Below are positions 37,501 to 52,000 of a stretch of DNA of 64,000 nt, piece by piece. Within the stretch, counting starts at the first letter, position 1, and every line of letters starts with the position of its first letter. Position numbers and translations under genes: made by a program. The stretch covers positions 4,649,236 to 4,713,235 of the forward strand of contig NC_072450.1 of NCBI RefSeq assembly GCF_027596085.1, read 5' to 3'. The stretch comes from Anoplopoma fimbria. Taxonomy: Eukaryota > Chordata > Actinopteri > Perciformes > Anoplopomatidae. Below the pieces are notes generated by a model, which was not told the origin of the DNA, ran no database searches, and saw nothing but the letters and a program-made list of their open reading frames with translations.

Positions 37501-40500
37501 CAGGAAAAAGTGAAACAATACATCAGGCAACAAAAAAACACATGGAAGCAAATGAAGCACAAGATAGGGAACAGGATGTTGCACATAAGAATAGAATGAG
37601 CTAAGATAAACTACCAGCATGCTTTGTTTCCCATTGTGTTTCTTGTCCTTTATGCTCCCACAGAGTACAAACGGGGTTGGGCCCAATCATGTTGTAATTG
37701 TGCTCTACACAATGAGCGGTGGCAACAGTAAAATTATGCAAATGTTAAACCTAACTCGTGAAAATCAGTGCGCTGTATTCAGACTTTTGTCAGGCGTGAT
37801 ACTGGTTGTCTAGATGTTTTTCATGAAAACTACAACTTGGTAGGTGAGCTATGGTTGTGTCAACATTACAGGTGTTTAGAATTAACACTCCAGACTTCTT
37901 ATAAGGCACAATGTTGTAGAGCATTTTGTGTGTTTCCTCTAGGTTGTCAGGTGGGTTGGTAGTGGGGGAATGATGCTGTCACTGCTTGTCAGCGCTTTCT
38001 CAAGAGGCTTTGGATTATTCTAACAGTACTGAAACATAATTAGATCATCAGAAGCAGTGGCCAGTAAAATTAAAAGCCAGGGTTCTTAATTAAAGTATTT
38101 TTTAATTTCTAGGGTTATTGCTCTATTTTTTTTTTTAAAACATTACAAAATGCTTTTCACTTTTACTCTGGAGTTTGTCCCGGGAAGTGATTTATGTCTC
38201 TAAAGGTGTCGTATTCATGAGGCAGTTGTAATGCTTTTGTGCTGTTTATGAAGTTATCAACTGTAAGAAAGATAGATAACTTCATAAAACCACAGAAGGG
38301 AAACTAGTCAGATGGCTGGCAGCAGACAACAATAGAGTTTTCAATCACATAGAGTGCTGCAGGAATGAGTCCTAAAACCTTTAAATGAGTCAGCATTTTC
38401 CGGGTTCCCTCATCTCAAAGTAAATGTTTTTTTATTGTATGTATTTTTGTTTGAAACCCTGGAATAAGGTCTGTGGTTAACACAAGATTAAGAGGTTTTA
38501 ATGTTTCGTTCTACGACATAAAATACGTCAGTAAATACCCAACTAGGGAATAAAGAAGATTTAACGTGTCTTAAAAAAGGCCGTTGCTAACAAGTGGCTT
38601 AATGAGACTACAAAATGTCATCACTAGAATACCAGTACTTCTTTAGCTCCGTGGTGGTGAAGTCATGCGACTGTGGTGTAGTTTGTTTGTAGCCTAACAT
38701 TGTAATAGAAAAGTTTGTTATTTTCTGCAATAATCCAAAATCCAATCCGTCATCCCTGCAGCATTCGGTTTCAAGAGGACATTAGTGGAGCTCAGGAGCC
38801 CGTCTAGCCACCAAATTCAAAAACAGGATATGAATACAATCAATCAACTGATAAGATAAGATAAGATAAGATAATCCTTTATTAGTCCCGCAGCGGGGAA
38901 ATTTGCAGGCTTACAGCAGCATAGAGTAAAGTGCACACAAGAGACATAGTAGAAGAAAGACAGATAAAAAAAAAAAAAAAGATAAAAATAAAAAATGAAA
39001 AAAAAAAAAAAAAAAATTATATTTTAACTATTATTGCACAGGTTTTTATTGTCATGTTTTTATTGTCAAGTCAAGTGTCTAAATAAAAAGCGAGAGATGC
39101 ACCTAAACATGGGACCAGTTATACATGCAATACATACAAAATGAAACCTCAAACTTTAATCCTCCAATGGAGCATCTTGGCTTTCTGAACTGTGTAGCTG
39201 CTCATCAAAAACCCATCTGACCAACAAACATGCAAACAAACACCACAACTAGTCATCCAGTCCTCATCTCTGATGGCAGCACACCAGTTCTTCCTCTTCA
39301 TCTGGCCATCTGCTGTGCTGCCATCGTCTTAAAACCAATTATGACAATCCCATCAGAAAATCTTCAATCAATTCATAAAGTAGGCCATCCCAGATAGAAA
39401 AACTCACCTGCAGCTCACATTATAATTTCCTGTCTCCCTGATGGCTTTTCAGGTTTTCCTTTTCTTTTCTTTTCCTGAAGCGTTTCTAATTAGGTTTTGT
39501 TTTTCAGTGTGAATGGTTTCCTATCCATCAAGTTGACCACACAACTTTCAGTTGTGTCTGCTCCACAAAAAGTTTGCAGAGCTGATGATACTCAAAACAG
39601 AAATGTGTAGTTTTTAGTCCAGAAAATGCCTTAATTATTGGTGGACCATCCAAACTGATATTTGGTGCCACAGTCAATACTAGATGATGAAGAAGGGGCA
39701 TTTACAGACATGCACTAGGGATAGGAACAAAAAAATCTGAATGGCACATGTACAGTAATGGTTTATTACCCCTAGATATTTGATGAGTGATATTTCTGAA
39801 GATGAATTGTCTTGTGAATGACACTTGAGTGACTGTCAAATGGATTTATTATTATAATTTTCAACCTGGTCTGGTCAAATCAGGCCTAAAATCCGGCTTA
39901 TGTGGATACTGGAGTGACACTTTGCATGCTGATGATCTAACGCTGTTTGCTAGCCGACCTGTTTGTGCGGTTGCATTGAAGTGTTTGTTGGTCCAGATTT
40001 GGGATTCAGATCAGCTTCGCTACGATCTCTGCTTTGTTACTCAGGGCGACAATTCACTTGAAAAAAAAAAAAAAAGCTGCAGCCTCAAAGTGTCCTCCAT
40101 TAATAAACCACTGGGCTCTTCTAGCTAAAGTAAAAAGCTGCATGCCGACCCACAAAGAATATTGATGAAAACCTTCAGACTGAGACTCAAGTGGAGCTGC
40201 TACTGTTTGTTACCAACAAACTTTTTCATTTATCCTGAGTTATGTCTGGCCACATTCATGTTGGACAAAATCCATAACCCTCCTCCTGCAGTAATGTGTA
40301 CTCATAAAGAGCCTTTGGGGTTGTGTGCTGCATCTATTGCAATCACTTTATGATTTCTTCTCAAACAGCTCTACTTTATTGCTTTTCAAACAAAAAACAT
40401 GCTGAAAAATTCAGCTTGTGCAATCAAAGTATTGGTATTGGGGAATAAAACCTCATTTCTTGTCCCCATGACACTCCAGCAAAAATAATAAACAATAGAT

Positions 40501-42598
40501 CCCCGCTGTCACATAAAAGTGACAATACACCAGCCTGTAATGACAGATGTCAGATTAGAAAAGCCTTCAGTCCTCTGCGTGTAGGAGGCTGCTCCTCCCT
40601 CGTCCTTTCATGCCTTAGAAACAGAATCAGCCAGTAACAAAAAGGAGAAAGTGTGAGCTCAACTTAGCCTTAGATTTGTCCTTTATGTTTGTGTAGCTCA
40701 GGACAAACTCGCCAAATAAACTCATTACATTGTTGGCCAGTAGAGCCAAGGATTACTGTACTTGGATGACCTGGATTTCCTGTCACCTACAGACAAAGTT
40801 CAGTTCTTGTATTTCATATAGCTTAAGCTTGATGCTCTTGATCGTGCAACATTTGCATTCGATGTTTGGTTGCAAAAATAATTCTGCGGTGATGACATAA
40901 GTCCTTTTATGTATAGGTTTATATGTTCCCTAGAACTAAATAAATTAAAATGCTGTTTTTTATTTCATCACCATGTATGCTCCATGCTAACAAGTGCAAA
41001 GGGACTTTCCTACCAGGTCGTTGACGTGCAATCTAAGGGGCTTAGGATTGGTCAGATGTCTGGCATGTCGAGGATTCTGGTTGGCTGTCTTGCCGTTAGA
41101 AAACTGTAGTGAGCTTGTTTTGATTTTACTAGTGTAGTATTTAAAGTAATGTTTGATATATCTTTGATGTAAAGCTGCAGTCCCCACATTGTCTGCATCT
41201 TACAGCTTTATTCGGTTTCGTATATGTCTTGTTTTCTTCTCACACTCCGTTTCAGGTAGACATGCAAAAATGAATGCTGCCTTTTTCTCTATCTGTCAAC
41301 ACTGTTGAGGATGTAGCCATCATTTTTGAATACACGTGTAATATACAAAACCAACAGGGGATCTGTGTTTTGCTATTGACAATATATATGAAGTGGAAGC
41401 AGCCAGCCTCAACGTCACCCGTTGGTTTGAGGACTACTGTTTTGAGCCTCGAGTTTGGCATTTTGGAGTGTCGCCATCTTGGTTCCTTCGCAATCACAAA
41501 TTACATGAGGGGGGAGCTAAATACAACTGAATGTTGAACAAAACAAGGCAACCGAATACATTGCAGTTATCTTCCCTGAAGTGTTTAAACACTGTGGAAG
41601 GGTCAATATTGTAAGTAAACATGGACAACTCCCAGACCGAACAACGCTGTAGTAACAACCTGTCAATCACAGTAGCCCCGCCCTAAAGCATACCCTGCTT
41701 TATGGTCTATTTGACTCTAAATGGGACCATAATTTAATAAAATGAACATCATGCTGTATTGAAGAAGACTCAACTCATGTTTACTAAGGTAATAAATCAA
41801 GAGAGAAGTAGAGTCATTTTCTGATAGAGATCTATACAACCGGAGGAGTCGCCACCTGATGATCAGTTTAATTTGATTGCAGGTTTAAGGCACCTCACTT
41901 CAACCCGTAGGTTGCCGCCTGGTTAACACTCTGAGCACCAACGTCGTGGCCGGCCATTTGATAGCTGCAAAATGAGTCATAAAAGTCGCAGGTTCTGGCC
42001 ACCCAGAAAGATGGATTAAAATGGGTAGTGTGAGTTAACACAGAGTACAGGATTAATAAAAACTTCAAATAGAACGAAAAAAAAATCACATCAGGGGAAT
42101 TCATTTTGTCCGGAGATGATCAAACGGCTTTGAAGTCATTAAAAGTAATGTGAATAATTGAGGGTGTCTCAAAAGTAAAGATATGACGCTCATTAATGAG
42201 AAAGCTTCATTAAATGCTGCAGTGGTTTGGACTCAAGTCTGAGTCAACTCTCATATGTATTTATTTAAGTCAATTGAGCGGATAAAAATAAATAGACTTG
42301 TCTGAATGTTTTTAGCCTCTTTCATCATGTTATAATATAATGCAAAAATGATTAACCCAACCCCGACTCTTGGTTTGCTCTCAGATGCCGAGCATCACAC
42401 AGCGTTGCAGCAGCGTTTTAAAATGAGTCACCTTGTGGCGTTGGAGTGCAGCTCGTTTTCATTGCCATCCTCTCATCTCTTTATTTTATTTCACGCATGA
42501 TATCACTGATGTAGTTGCTGTAGACTCTATCCTCCATCTGACATCACATCTTTACCTGCTAATGCGTGATGCCAACACCAAGAGCACCATTCTGACTC

Positions 42599-42633
<35 letters not shown>

Positions 42634-45600
42634 CACCATGTCCCTGTTTGATTTGTCCTTCACCTCCTTTGTTGTAATAATAGACTCTAGCAGCTCCTGT
42701 AATTTGTCTGTTCTGCAGTAGATAACCTTCACTAGAGTCCAGGTGTGTCTCTCCTCTTCACACAGGGATGTAAACTTTGATGTGGTAGCTTTAAAAATAA
42801 ACAAAAAAGACTAATTTGACAGTTGATTCCTGTCCTGGTTTACGGTTCCTGGTGAACTAGTGCCTTTGTGTGTGTTTACTTCTCTCCCACTGTGTGATCT
42901 TCTGTCTAGTGACCTTGTAGTTTTTTGTTATAGAGGTTTTCTTGCTCTGTGGCGTTCAGGAACCTCATTGTTTTGGTTCTCGTTCCAGGCGCTCGTGCAC
43001 CTCGAGCACTTGTGGACCAGAAGTCTTCGGTAATCAAGCACAGTCCGACGGTGAAGAGGGAGTCGCCCTCTCCTCAGGGCCGAGTCAACAACACGAGGTA
43101 ATGAATTCAAACTTCTGTCTTGCAACATGAAAGATTAGAGCATATTGTCATAACATATATTTCAATTCATCCTGGTACATCTGTTGAATGTGACTGTGTT
43201 GCTCTGATTCAGTGAGAACCAGCAGTTCTTGAAGGAGGTGGTGCAGAGCGTTCTGGACGGTCAGGGAGTCGGCTGGCTCAACATGAAAAAAGTGCGCCGC
43301 CTGCTGGAGAACGAGCAGCTCCGCGTCTTCGTTCTGAGTAAGCTGAACCGAGCCATCCAGTCGGAGGAAGACGCCAGACAGGAGATCATACGTGATGTGG
43401 TGAGACTTTTTGCCCTCCAAAGCTGATGTGCCAGGAAATACACAATATTAACAAAGCCAGAAGAATAAAACCTTACATTTTTTTACTTAATTTTTATCAT
43501 TTATTGGAAGTAGCAGGCTAATTGGAAGATATTGTTTTTATTTCTTCTCCTTCACCTTTAACGTTTTTTGTTTAAAACATTTTTTTTTATTATATCAAGG
43601 CTGCAACTAGCTATTGTATTTTTTATTATTCTATTATTCTGCTGATTAATTCCACTTTATTCATTTTGTCTATAAAATGTCAGAAAGAAATGAATAAAAT
43701 AACTTAAGTTTTAATATCACACAGCCCAAGTTGCTTGTTTTATTTAATAATAGCCAATTTAATGGTCCTAAATCCAAATATATTCAGTTTATTATCAACA
43801 CAGAAAAGCATCAAATCCTCTCATTTGAGATGATGGACTCAGCGATTGTTTGGCTTTTTTTGTTTGAAAAATGAATACAAAAGTAAAACAATTAATCGGT
43901 TATCAAACTAGTTGCCTGTAATTCAGTTTTAAAGTGCATTAATGTTGTGTTTTGCAGCTGTAGTTTACTTGATTATTAATATTAATGACACTCTGTTGGT
44001 CACAGTCTAGTGAACTCACTGCACAATGACTTTGACTTAAAACTTAACTTAAGAAAATGTCGTGTCAACTCGTTGTTGTCTTGTTTGAATTCATAGTAAA
44101 CTCTGTCACTGTGTCTTGTTTTCAGGAGGTGAGCAGAAAGGTGTACAAAGGCATGCTGGACATCTTGAAGTGCACGGTTTCCAGTCTGGAGCACTCTTAC
44201 ACCAACGCAGGCCTCGGAGGGATGGCCAGTGTCTTCAGCTTAATGGAAATAGCACGCACACATTATCAAACCAAAGGTACGGTTAGCACACTGGTTAGCA
44301 CACAAATGCTGGATTGTGTGATTAATGCAAAGGAGGTAACTAAAAGTCTGTCAGCTTCTTTTTTTTTTTTTTTTTTTTTTTTCTGTGCTACTAACACTTG
44401 TCCTTGTCTTTGTCTTTAAATGAAGCTTTAAGCCCTAAGATCCACTAAAACATTAACTGTAATTGTACATTTTGGATGTCATCAATGTTTTTCTTTGTCT
44501 TAAACTGTTAACCCTCTCCCCGTTTAAACCTACTCCTATTTTCCTTTTCTTTAACGGTGATGACCTCTCTGTCTCTGGCCCCCCCTTCGTTTTCATAAAT
44601 TGTTAGACCCAGAAAAACGCAAGCGAAGCCCCACAGACAGTGCCGGCAGCCCGGGGAGTAAAGAGAGTCCTACCGGTCCCATGGAGACCGCCAGACCTCA
44701 GGGGCTCCTGAATGTTCCTCACCTGCAGGTGCCGCACCACGCCACGGGCAGGGGGAACCGCCATTTTGATACGCGGAGTCTGAACGAGGAGAACTTTATT
44801 GCCTCGATTGGTGTGTACACCACTCCGGCCCCGGTTGCATGTGCACTGTGAGATCCCCGTCCCAATCCCCCCCCCGTACAGGCTCATCACCCTTTATAGC
44901 AGTCTCCCTCCCCAAACCCTCCTCCAACCGTTTCAAAGAAAGATCCCCTTACCTGTCCCCAGATTCTTACAGGATATTCCACACACTTTGACCTCAAATA
45001 CTGGAGATAATCACTGGACTTGGCTTCGTAAAAAACATAATGTTACCCTGTGTCTGGTAACAATTTTCAAATTTCAAAAATATTTGACAATTACAATCAA
45101 AATTCTGAATTTGGCCCTGGTTCAAATATATAAAGTAGGCTTGAAAGGTGTGTGGAACATTCCCTGTTTTCCAGCCTGGACTGCGTGTGTTTGTCTCCCC
45201 TTCCTTAAACATCTGTGCCTCTGTTTGCCTCCTCTCTGGACTTCTGTTGGCGGCCTCTTAGCACCTTGAATGCATGTCTTTTTGTTTTGGTCTTCCAATA
45301 CCTAAAATCTGCAGTAGCGGACGAAGGAAAAAAAACAAAAAAAAACCTGAGGTATGTGCATCGAGAAAATCGGTGCTCGTCTGTGCCTTTACTGCAGGTT
45401 TCTGCGAGGCGTTGCTGTAGAAAAAAAAACGGCAGCTCCCCTTTGCTCTCAGCATGGAGGGTGGAAGCAACACTCCCCAGTAAACAGTCCCAGTTTCCCC
45501 CAATTCTCTATTGGTTCGAACCAACTGACTCAGAAAGTCCGTAATAATCTCTTTACCACTTCATTTCCTGAGAATGATTCTGGGTCTGTATACAGGGGAC

Positions 45601-48600
45601 ACTTTGAGTCAAGCACCCTGACACCTCTCCCACCCGCACCCCTTCTCTTCCTCTTAGAAAGTTGCACCTTCAATTCTACAGTTTGCTGTGAGACTTGCAT
45701 CCCGGCTTCTGCAACTGCTCCATTTCACCCGCTGGCTGGTCGGCCTCTCAATCCCGCCCCCTCCTCCCCCATCCCACGCCCTTTTTTACGAATCAAACAT
45801 TCGCCCGCTCTCTCGCCCTTTTTTGCTCTGGAGAGCCAGACAAATGCAGTCGATGGCGGCCGGTGGCCTGTGATCAGAGCCACGCCTCCTCCTGACGTCA
45901 CTGTGTGGCTCTCCAGGACTTTGGGCCGGGAGCTCTGGGTGTGTTGTAATGTTACCTTAGTAGCTGTTGCACACGGTAGATCCAACATGACAGAGAAATA
46001 CTCTTCATTTTTGTCCAGATTGAAAGCACAGCTACATGCAAACATTACAAAACACCTCCATTCAACAGTGACAGATCCTCAATGCTTACTTTGTTTTTGT
46101 TTTAATTTCAATGCTCATCCCCCATACATGCCTTTTCAACCAGCTCTCTGACTCTCTCTCTGTCTTTCTCTCCTTGCTTGCAATGCATCTTGGGTAGAAT
46201 TGTGGAGCAAGCACCAGGATAAGCAAAAAGCTATGGAAAAACCACAGAGTAAGAGACTTTTCACACACGAAAAATAAAAAAGATTGGGGTGTTAAGCTGT
46301 TGACCTTTTCCCACCTCGTTCTCTCCACCTTTTTCAAACTCACCAGTGTCTTTATACATGAATTAATAAAAAGGCTCCGAATAAGAATGTATGACTGGAT
46401 AACGGAAAAAAGAAATTGCTGTGAGAAATTACTCCCTTGTTCCCCTCAACAGTTCTTCCAGAAGGAATTACTACAATATGTACGAGTTTTACCATCATAC
46501 AGTGTGTCATGACTTCAGCTTTGGGATGCAGAACATACTAAAGAATCAAACACACTATACTATTATATATAGGTCTTTTTTAACTTCCTTTGTGACTGTT
46601 TTTAGGCAGATGCGTTATTTAATTTTATATCATTTTAAATTAAATAAAAATGTTTACTGATACGTATATCTGTTTTAGGGTCTAGGGCTGAATAATTAAT
46701 TAAAATGTTCTATATTATATATATGGCCTCCTGCAATATTTTTAAAATTGCATGAGGCATAATATTTGTTAAAGTTGAAATGTGCATCATTTTACTTTTA
46801 ATATTATGGTGTTACACATTATATTTTACCGACATAAGAAAACATCTTTCTTTGATACAGATTAACACAAAAATCACACTATAAAAATTATTAGTATTTG
46901 ATTTTAGAGAATATAATGTAAAAAAAGATTCATTCCCTCTAATATCACAAATCCTATTGCAATTAAATATCAGTCAAAATGATCTCAATTAGATATTTTT
47001 TACAAAGTTGTTGACTTAAAAATAATGGAAAGTTTAATGTCGACCTCAAGCAATATTGATTTATTTATTTTCTAAGTGTTTTTTTTCTTGACCCCATGCT
47101 TTAAGATGAGCAGAAATGAACACCTGCTGCATTTTTCTGCACGTTTAACTGTATTTTCTTCCAGTCTATAGTGGCTCGCTGTAAGTTGTGTATTTACAGC
47201 AAATATTTCACAGTTGTTGGCACATTGTTAGATTTTATTAAAGGGGTTTGCGAAAGTTAAATGTCACCAAAAAAAGAAAAACAAGGAAGTGTAATGGTCT
47301 ACTCGTCACCGCGTCTGCATCTACCGAGGCGATGAATAACAACGTCCAAACAGCGTCTCCTTTACCGTCCACCAGTTTGTCTGCATGCCGAACTGCTTGT
47401 GTCTGATGGTTGTTTTTGTTGTAACTTGGGCCACATTTGCAGCATTGACTTGAGAATTAATGTCGCGCTCCTGCAGTTTTGTTTTAATTTGTAATTCTTT
47501 TTCCCAGTTTGATGGCGCTCTCTGCTTGTAACTTCCCTGTCTGATCTTTAAACCCTTCATCTGTTGCTACTCAGAAAGTTGTGATAACATTTTAATGAAA
47601 CATGTTTTATTACCTCTGTTTAGATTAGATGTATTATAGTCACTGTATATTAGCTAGAGGCAGCTTAAGGCTCTTAGTCTATGCTGTTAAAATAAGGTCA
47701 CATAAATGAATAAGGCAGTTAATGCTTTGCTGTGTAATGCCGTGTTTTAAATGGAGGCTTTTTGGCGCTTAAGATGGACGTAGCGTCAGTGTCGCTGTGC
47801 TGTGGTGGCTTTGAGCGAGGCGACTCTCGGTAAGGCAAAAGAAGATAAAGTCCTCCCCGTTCATGAAAACATGCAGATAATCTTGGTCTCACCTTCAGGG
47901 TCTGATGGAGCAAAGCAGCAGCGCCCCCAGGTGACTGATGCCGAGGAGAAGAAATCACAGATCAGTGCCGACAGTGGCCTCAGTGTCTCTGGATCTCAGG
48001 TCTGTTCACCGAGTATTTAAGTGTGAAAACATATTCATTTAAAACCCTTTTTTTAAAATGACTATGTGATTCACTACATCCAATTTAGTGCAGCACATTT
48101 TACTGTCTTTAACACTAAAGTATACCAATAAATCCTCTTTTTTTCATCCCTTTGGGTTTGCAGAAGAGCGACACAGAGTCAGTAACGAGCTCGGAGCCAC
48201 CGATCCTGACGAGAAGCACCAGCCAGGACTCAGAGGCCAGCACAGTGGTAGGGCACGGCCAACTCAGATGATACACTTTGTGATGCACAGTCCATCGATC
48301 CGAGCTACACTGTCCACAAAAATATGAGCTGTAGATTACAGGAGGATATAGGTCTTACTTTTCATGAATAATATTTTTATTTATATAGCACTTTTCAAAC
48401 TTTAATCACAAAGTGCATTATTAGATTAAAAGATTTACAAAATATATTTTTTTAAATCTGAAATTCATGAAAGCTCCCCTTCCTGTATGACATACAAAAA
48501 GAGGAGTACATCAAGCAGCACTGAATCCACACATAAACAGATTGAGGTGCAAGAGAAATAAGCTGATCTAAAACAGGTGAAACTTAAGGAAAATAACAAC

Positions 48601-48981
48601 ATATATATATTCAAAGATGCAAACGTCAGAACTGAATTCATATAAAACAGAGTGCCAATAAATAAACCAATGCTTGAATTCAAAACCGATACAAGTGGAA
48701 AAACATATATTAATAAATATGTTCAATAAAAATACTAATAAATAAGCACCATTCAAATGTGTAATGACAATAAAGATAAAATAAAACACCATAAAATAGT
48801 AATAAAAAGAGGAAATATGAAGTTTCTCAAGTGTAAGCTGTCTTTAAGTGCCATTCATTACAAACTCGTGGTGTGCAACCAAACACTGTTCAAACCCATT
48901 ACATTTGAATTCAAATTCTAATGGAGACCCTAACATTTGTTAGTTTGGGTTTGACAAAATTGTGTACTAAAACAAAGAATC

Positions 48982-49029
<48 letters not shown>

Positions 49030-52000
49030 CATTTCCCCTTTTATTGATGACGTTTCGGTCTCAGACCTTCATCAGGTAAAGTTCATCAGGACAAACAGAC
49101 TTGACATGATGGAATATTGTAACCATTAAAAACCTAAAGTTTCGCGTTAGAATATGTCACATAATCATAAAACTTCAATGAAGGGCAGGAGATCGAGCTA
49201 ATAAAAAATAAAAACAATTAATTAAAAGCTGGTTTTATACCAAGCCTTCTGCACCTGAACCACCACTCGGGTATTGTTATTACACCTTTTCTTTTTGTTT
49301 TTATTTTTAGATAAGCAACAGCTCTGGAGAGACTCTCGGTGCTGACAGCGACCTGAGCAGCACAGCTGGAGACGGACTCGGTGGGAGGATCGGTGCTCAT
49401 TTAACTCAGTCCAGAGGGACGCTCTCTGACAGCGAGATTGAGACCAATCCAGCCACCAGCACTGTGTTCGTAAGTGTAAAAGTCACTAGAAGTAGCTTAT
49501 ACTTCTCTTACTTTGGATATAACATGTTTTCATTATGAACATACTCAATTTGAGATGGTTTCTGTAGTCGATGGGTTTTCAGGGTTCCCATGCACACTAG
49601 AAAAACTGGATGAGCAGACTACTTTTCCACCATGGGGGAAAAAAAGAGTTCAATACCCTTTAATCTATAATTTATTTTGCCAAGAATGAAGCAATTGAAA
49701 GTTTGTGGTGTTTTAAAACTCCAATGGTGGTTAACAGGTGAGACTACTTTGAATGAGCAACATTTTAAAACACTCAAAGTGAACCTCGGCTCAGAAAAAC
49801 ATGTGGAAAATCCAATCAGTCTCAAACTTTCCTCTGCCTGAACTAAACCATCAATATGGGTACAATTCTGTCTACAGTCCTTCCATGTGGACAAATATCT
49901 GATACTGCTTCTCAGACACCTTGGGATGACAACAGTAGGCCTGAATAATCTACAGTACCCATGAGGCTCTGATCAAAATGGGGCAAAAACATGCATTTAA
50001 AATACCCACAACTGTATTTATTGGGTCGTTTTTCTGGCTGTTTGTTCACAAACATGACCTTGTCTTGTGTCCACAGGGAAAGACTCACACTCTGAAACCA
50101 AGTGCAAAAGATCACGCCCTCGCTATGGCCAAGGGGCCGCCCGCTCAGCCCATGGAGGACATCAGCATGAGGATCTATCTCTGTGAAGGCCTGCTGGGTG
50201 AGTTGAACTACGACTTCTCTTTATAGTTCAAGCAATGAGTCACACAGCCGACGTTTATTCTGATGTTTCAAGAAACAGTTTCCTTCCTGTGTTCTTAAAA
50301 GCCCTGCATTGCTTCACTAACATTATCTAAGGGACTTTCACTACCTTAAAGTTTCTAAATGTTGTTTTTATTTCCGCTACCTTTCCCTTACTACAACTTG
50401 AGCAAGCTTTTGCATTAGTATTCAACTTTCACTAACTGATGAAGAAGTCATTTTGGAGGGGGAAAAAAACACAGAAGTTAGACACGTGATGACCTCGAAG
50501 TGGTGTAATGTTAAAAAAAACAAATCTTGATTGTGAAACAGTGAACTAAGCATCTATAAAGGTGAAAGGTTATGCTCTGATGTTTGTGTTCTCATGTTCA
50601 TGGAGATGAATGAACACTAGTGAATGAAGAGGGAAGTTGCATTTATATACTACTTCAGAAATCAGAAATGGTTTATTGCTAAGTATGTTACACATACAAG
50701 GAATAGTAAAATAAATAATTAAAAAATAGAAAATATGAACATTTACAATAAGATAAACAAACGAATATGTGAAGACAAGTAGGTTATTTAAGTGAAAAGT
50801 GTTTGTTTAAGTCGAGTAGATGTATTAAACGTTGTGTAACTGCTGTCTGAGAGGTTTGCTATAATTGATTTAAATGCAATTAGACACACCTGTCAGAGAT
50901 CTGCTCAAAATGAAATGTAATTAATTTGACTCAAGTTAAACTACAGTCTTCAAATAGGTAGAAAAAATACTGACTTAACGTCAATATTATAGTAAAGATA
51001 CAGCCTCATCACCACGAACCACAGCCACAAGATATAAACTACTAGGAACTAAAGTAAAAGAGCGTCTTTGTTCGTCCTTGTTTCCGTTTCTTGGATGTGG
51101 TTCTCGGCTCTCTCTGCTCTTGTTTTTGCCGTTAAACCCACTCACCTCTTCGCCTAACCCCCCTCCTGCTCTCGCTGCTCCTCTTCCCTCCCGCTGCTCC
51201 TCCTGGGAAATTCTTCCAGGCCGCGATAAGAGCTCCGTTTGGGATCAACTAGAGGATGCTGCCATGGAAACCTTTTCTCTAAGTAGGGCTAATCTCTTGC
51301 CTTTGCTCTTTTTTTCTCTTGTATATGTGTGTGTTTGTGTGTGTGGGGGAACCGGTGTATCCATTGTTCATGCAGACTGGCTCGGTGTTTGATCTTTGAT
51401 GTGATATCATGTGGGGTTTTTCCTGTCCGTTGGTGAGCGGCACACCAGTGTTTTTCTAAGCATGAGATTAAAGTGGGAAACATAAGCAGTCCTGCAGAAT
51501 TTGGTCGCTATAGAGGGAGATAAAAGAAAGATTTCCATTCGCTTTCACGCTTTTCCAGACAGTTTTCTGACTAACTTTCACATCAACTTAAAGGCCTAAC
51601 ATTTCATGTGTTTGCTTGTTTACTGAGTGCATGTTGCCTTCAAGTGCTGTCAGAATATGTAGTTATGAGTTAGGCGCACAAAAACGTCCAACCAGCTGAT
51701 AAATAAGATTGGGGAAATGTCGAGGTCTAAAAGATGCAGCTGGCTCTGCAACTGAAAGTATAGGTGCATTTATTTTTTTCGCCCTCTTTTGCATCCTGGA
51801 TCCTTGAAGTTGAAATACATTAGATTACAAAGAGTTTGAACAAAGAGTTCAAGGTTAGTTGTGAGCCTCATTACATATTTCCCTGCTGTGCAGTTAAACT
51901 ACAGCAGAGTTTATTACAACTATAACTCCAACTACTACAACAAAGATACCGATACTGAAACTAGCATATTGTCCAATACCGATTGTCGAATTCCGATCTA

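Larger units (their letters stand above)
37219..42988. other. madd: long madd intron (5.8 kb)
   Basis: Holds retroelement-tail copy 4 (38850-38990), an (A)n tract, a copy of the 24.7-kb repeat (41395-41900) and a (TG)n run (42601-42629). The short frames inside (39829-40128, 41274-41537 and others) match nothing I know. No exon found. Confidence 0.65.

Noticed and set aside
49040..49090. Possible regulatory palindrome GACGTTTCGGTCTCAGACC
   Set aside because: It follows a (CA)n run and matches a common dispersed fish repeat, so a site-specific role is not supported.
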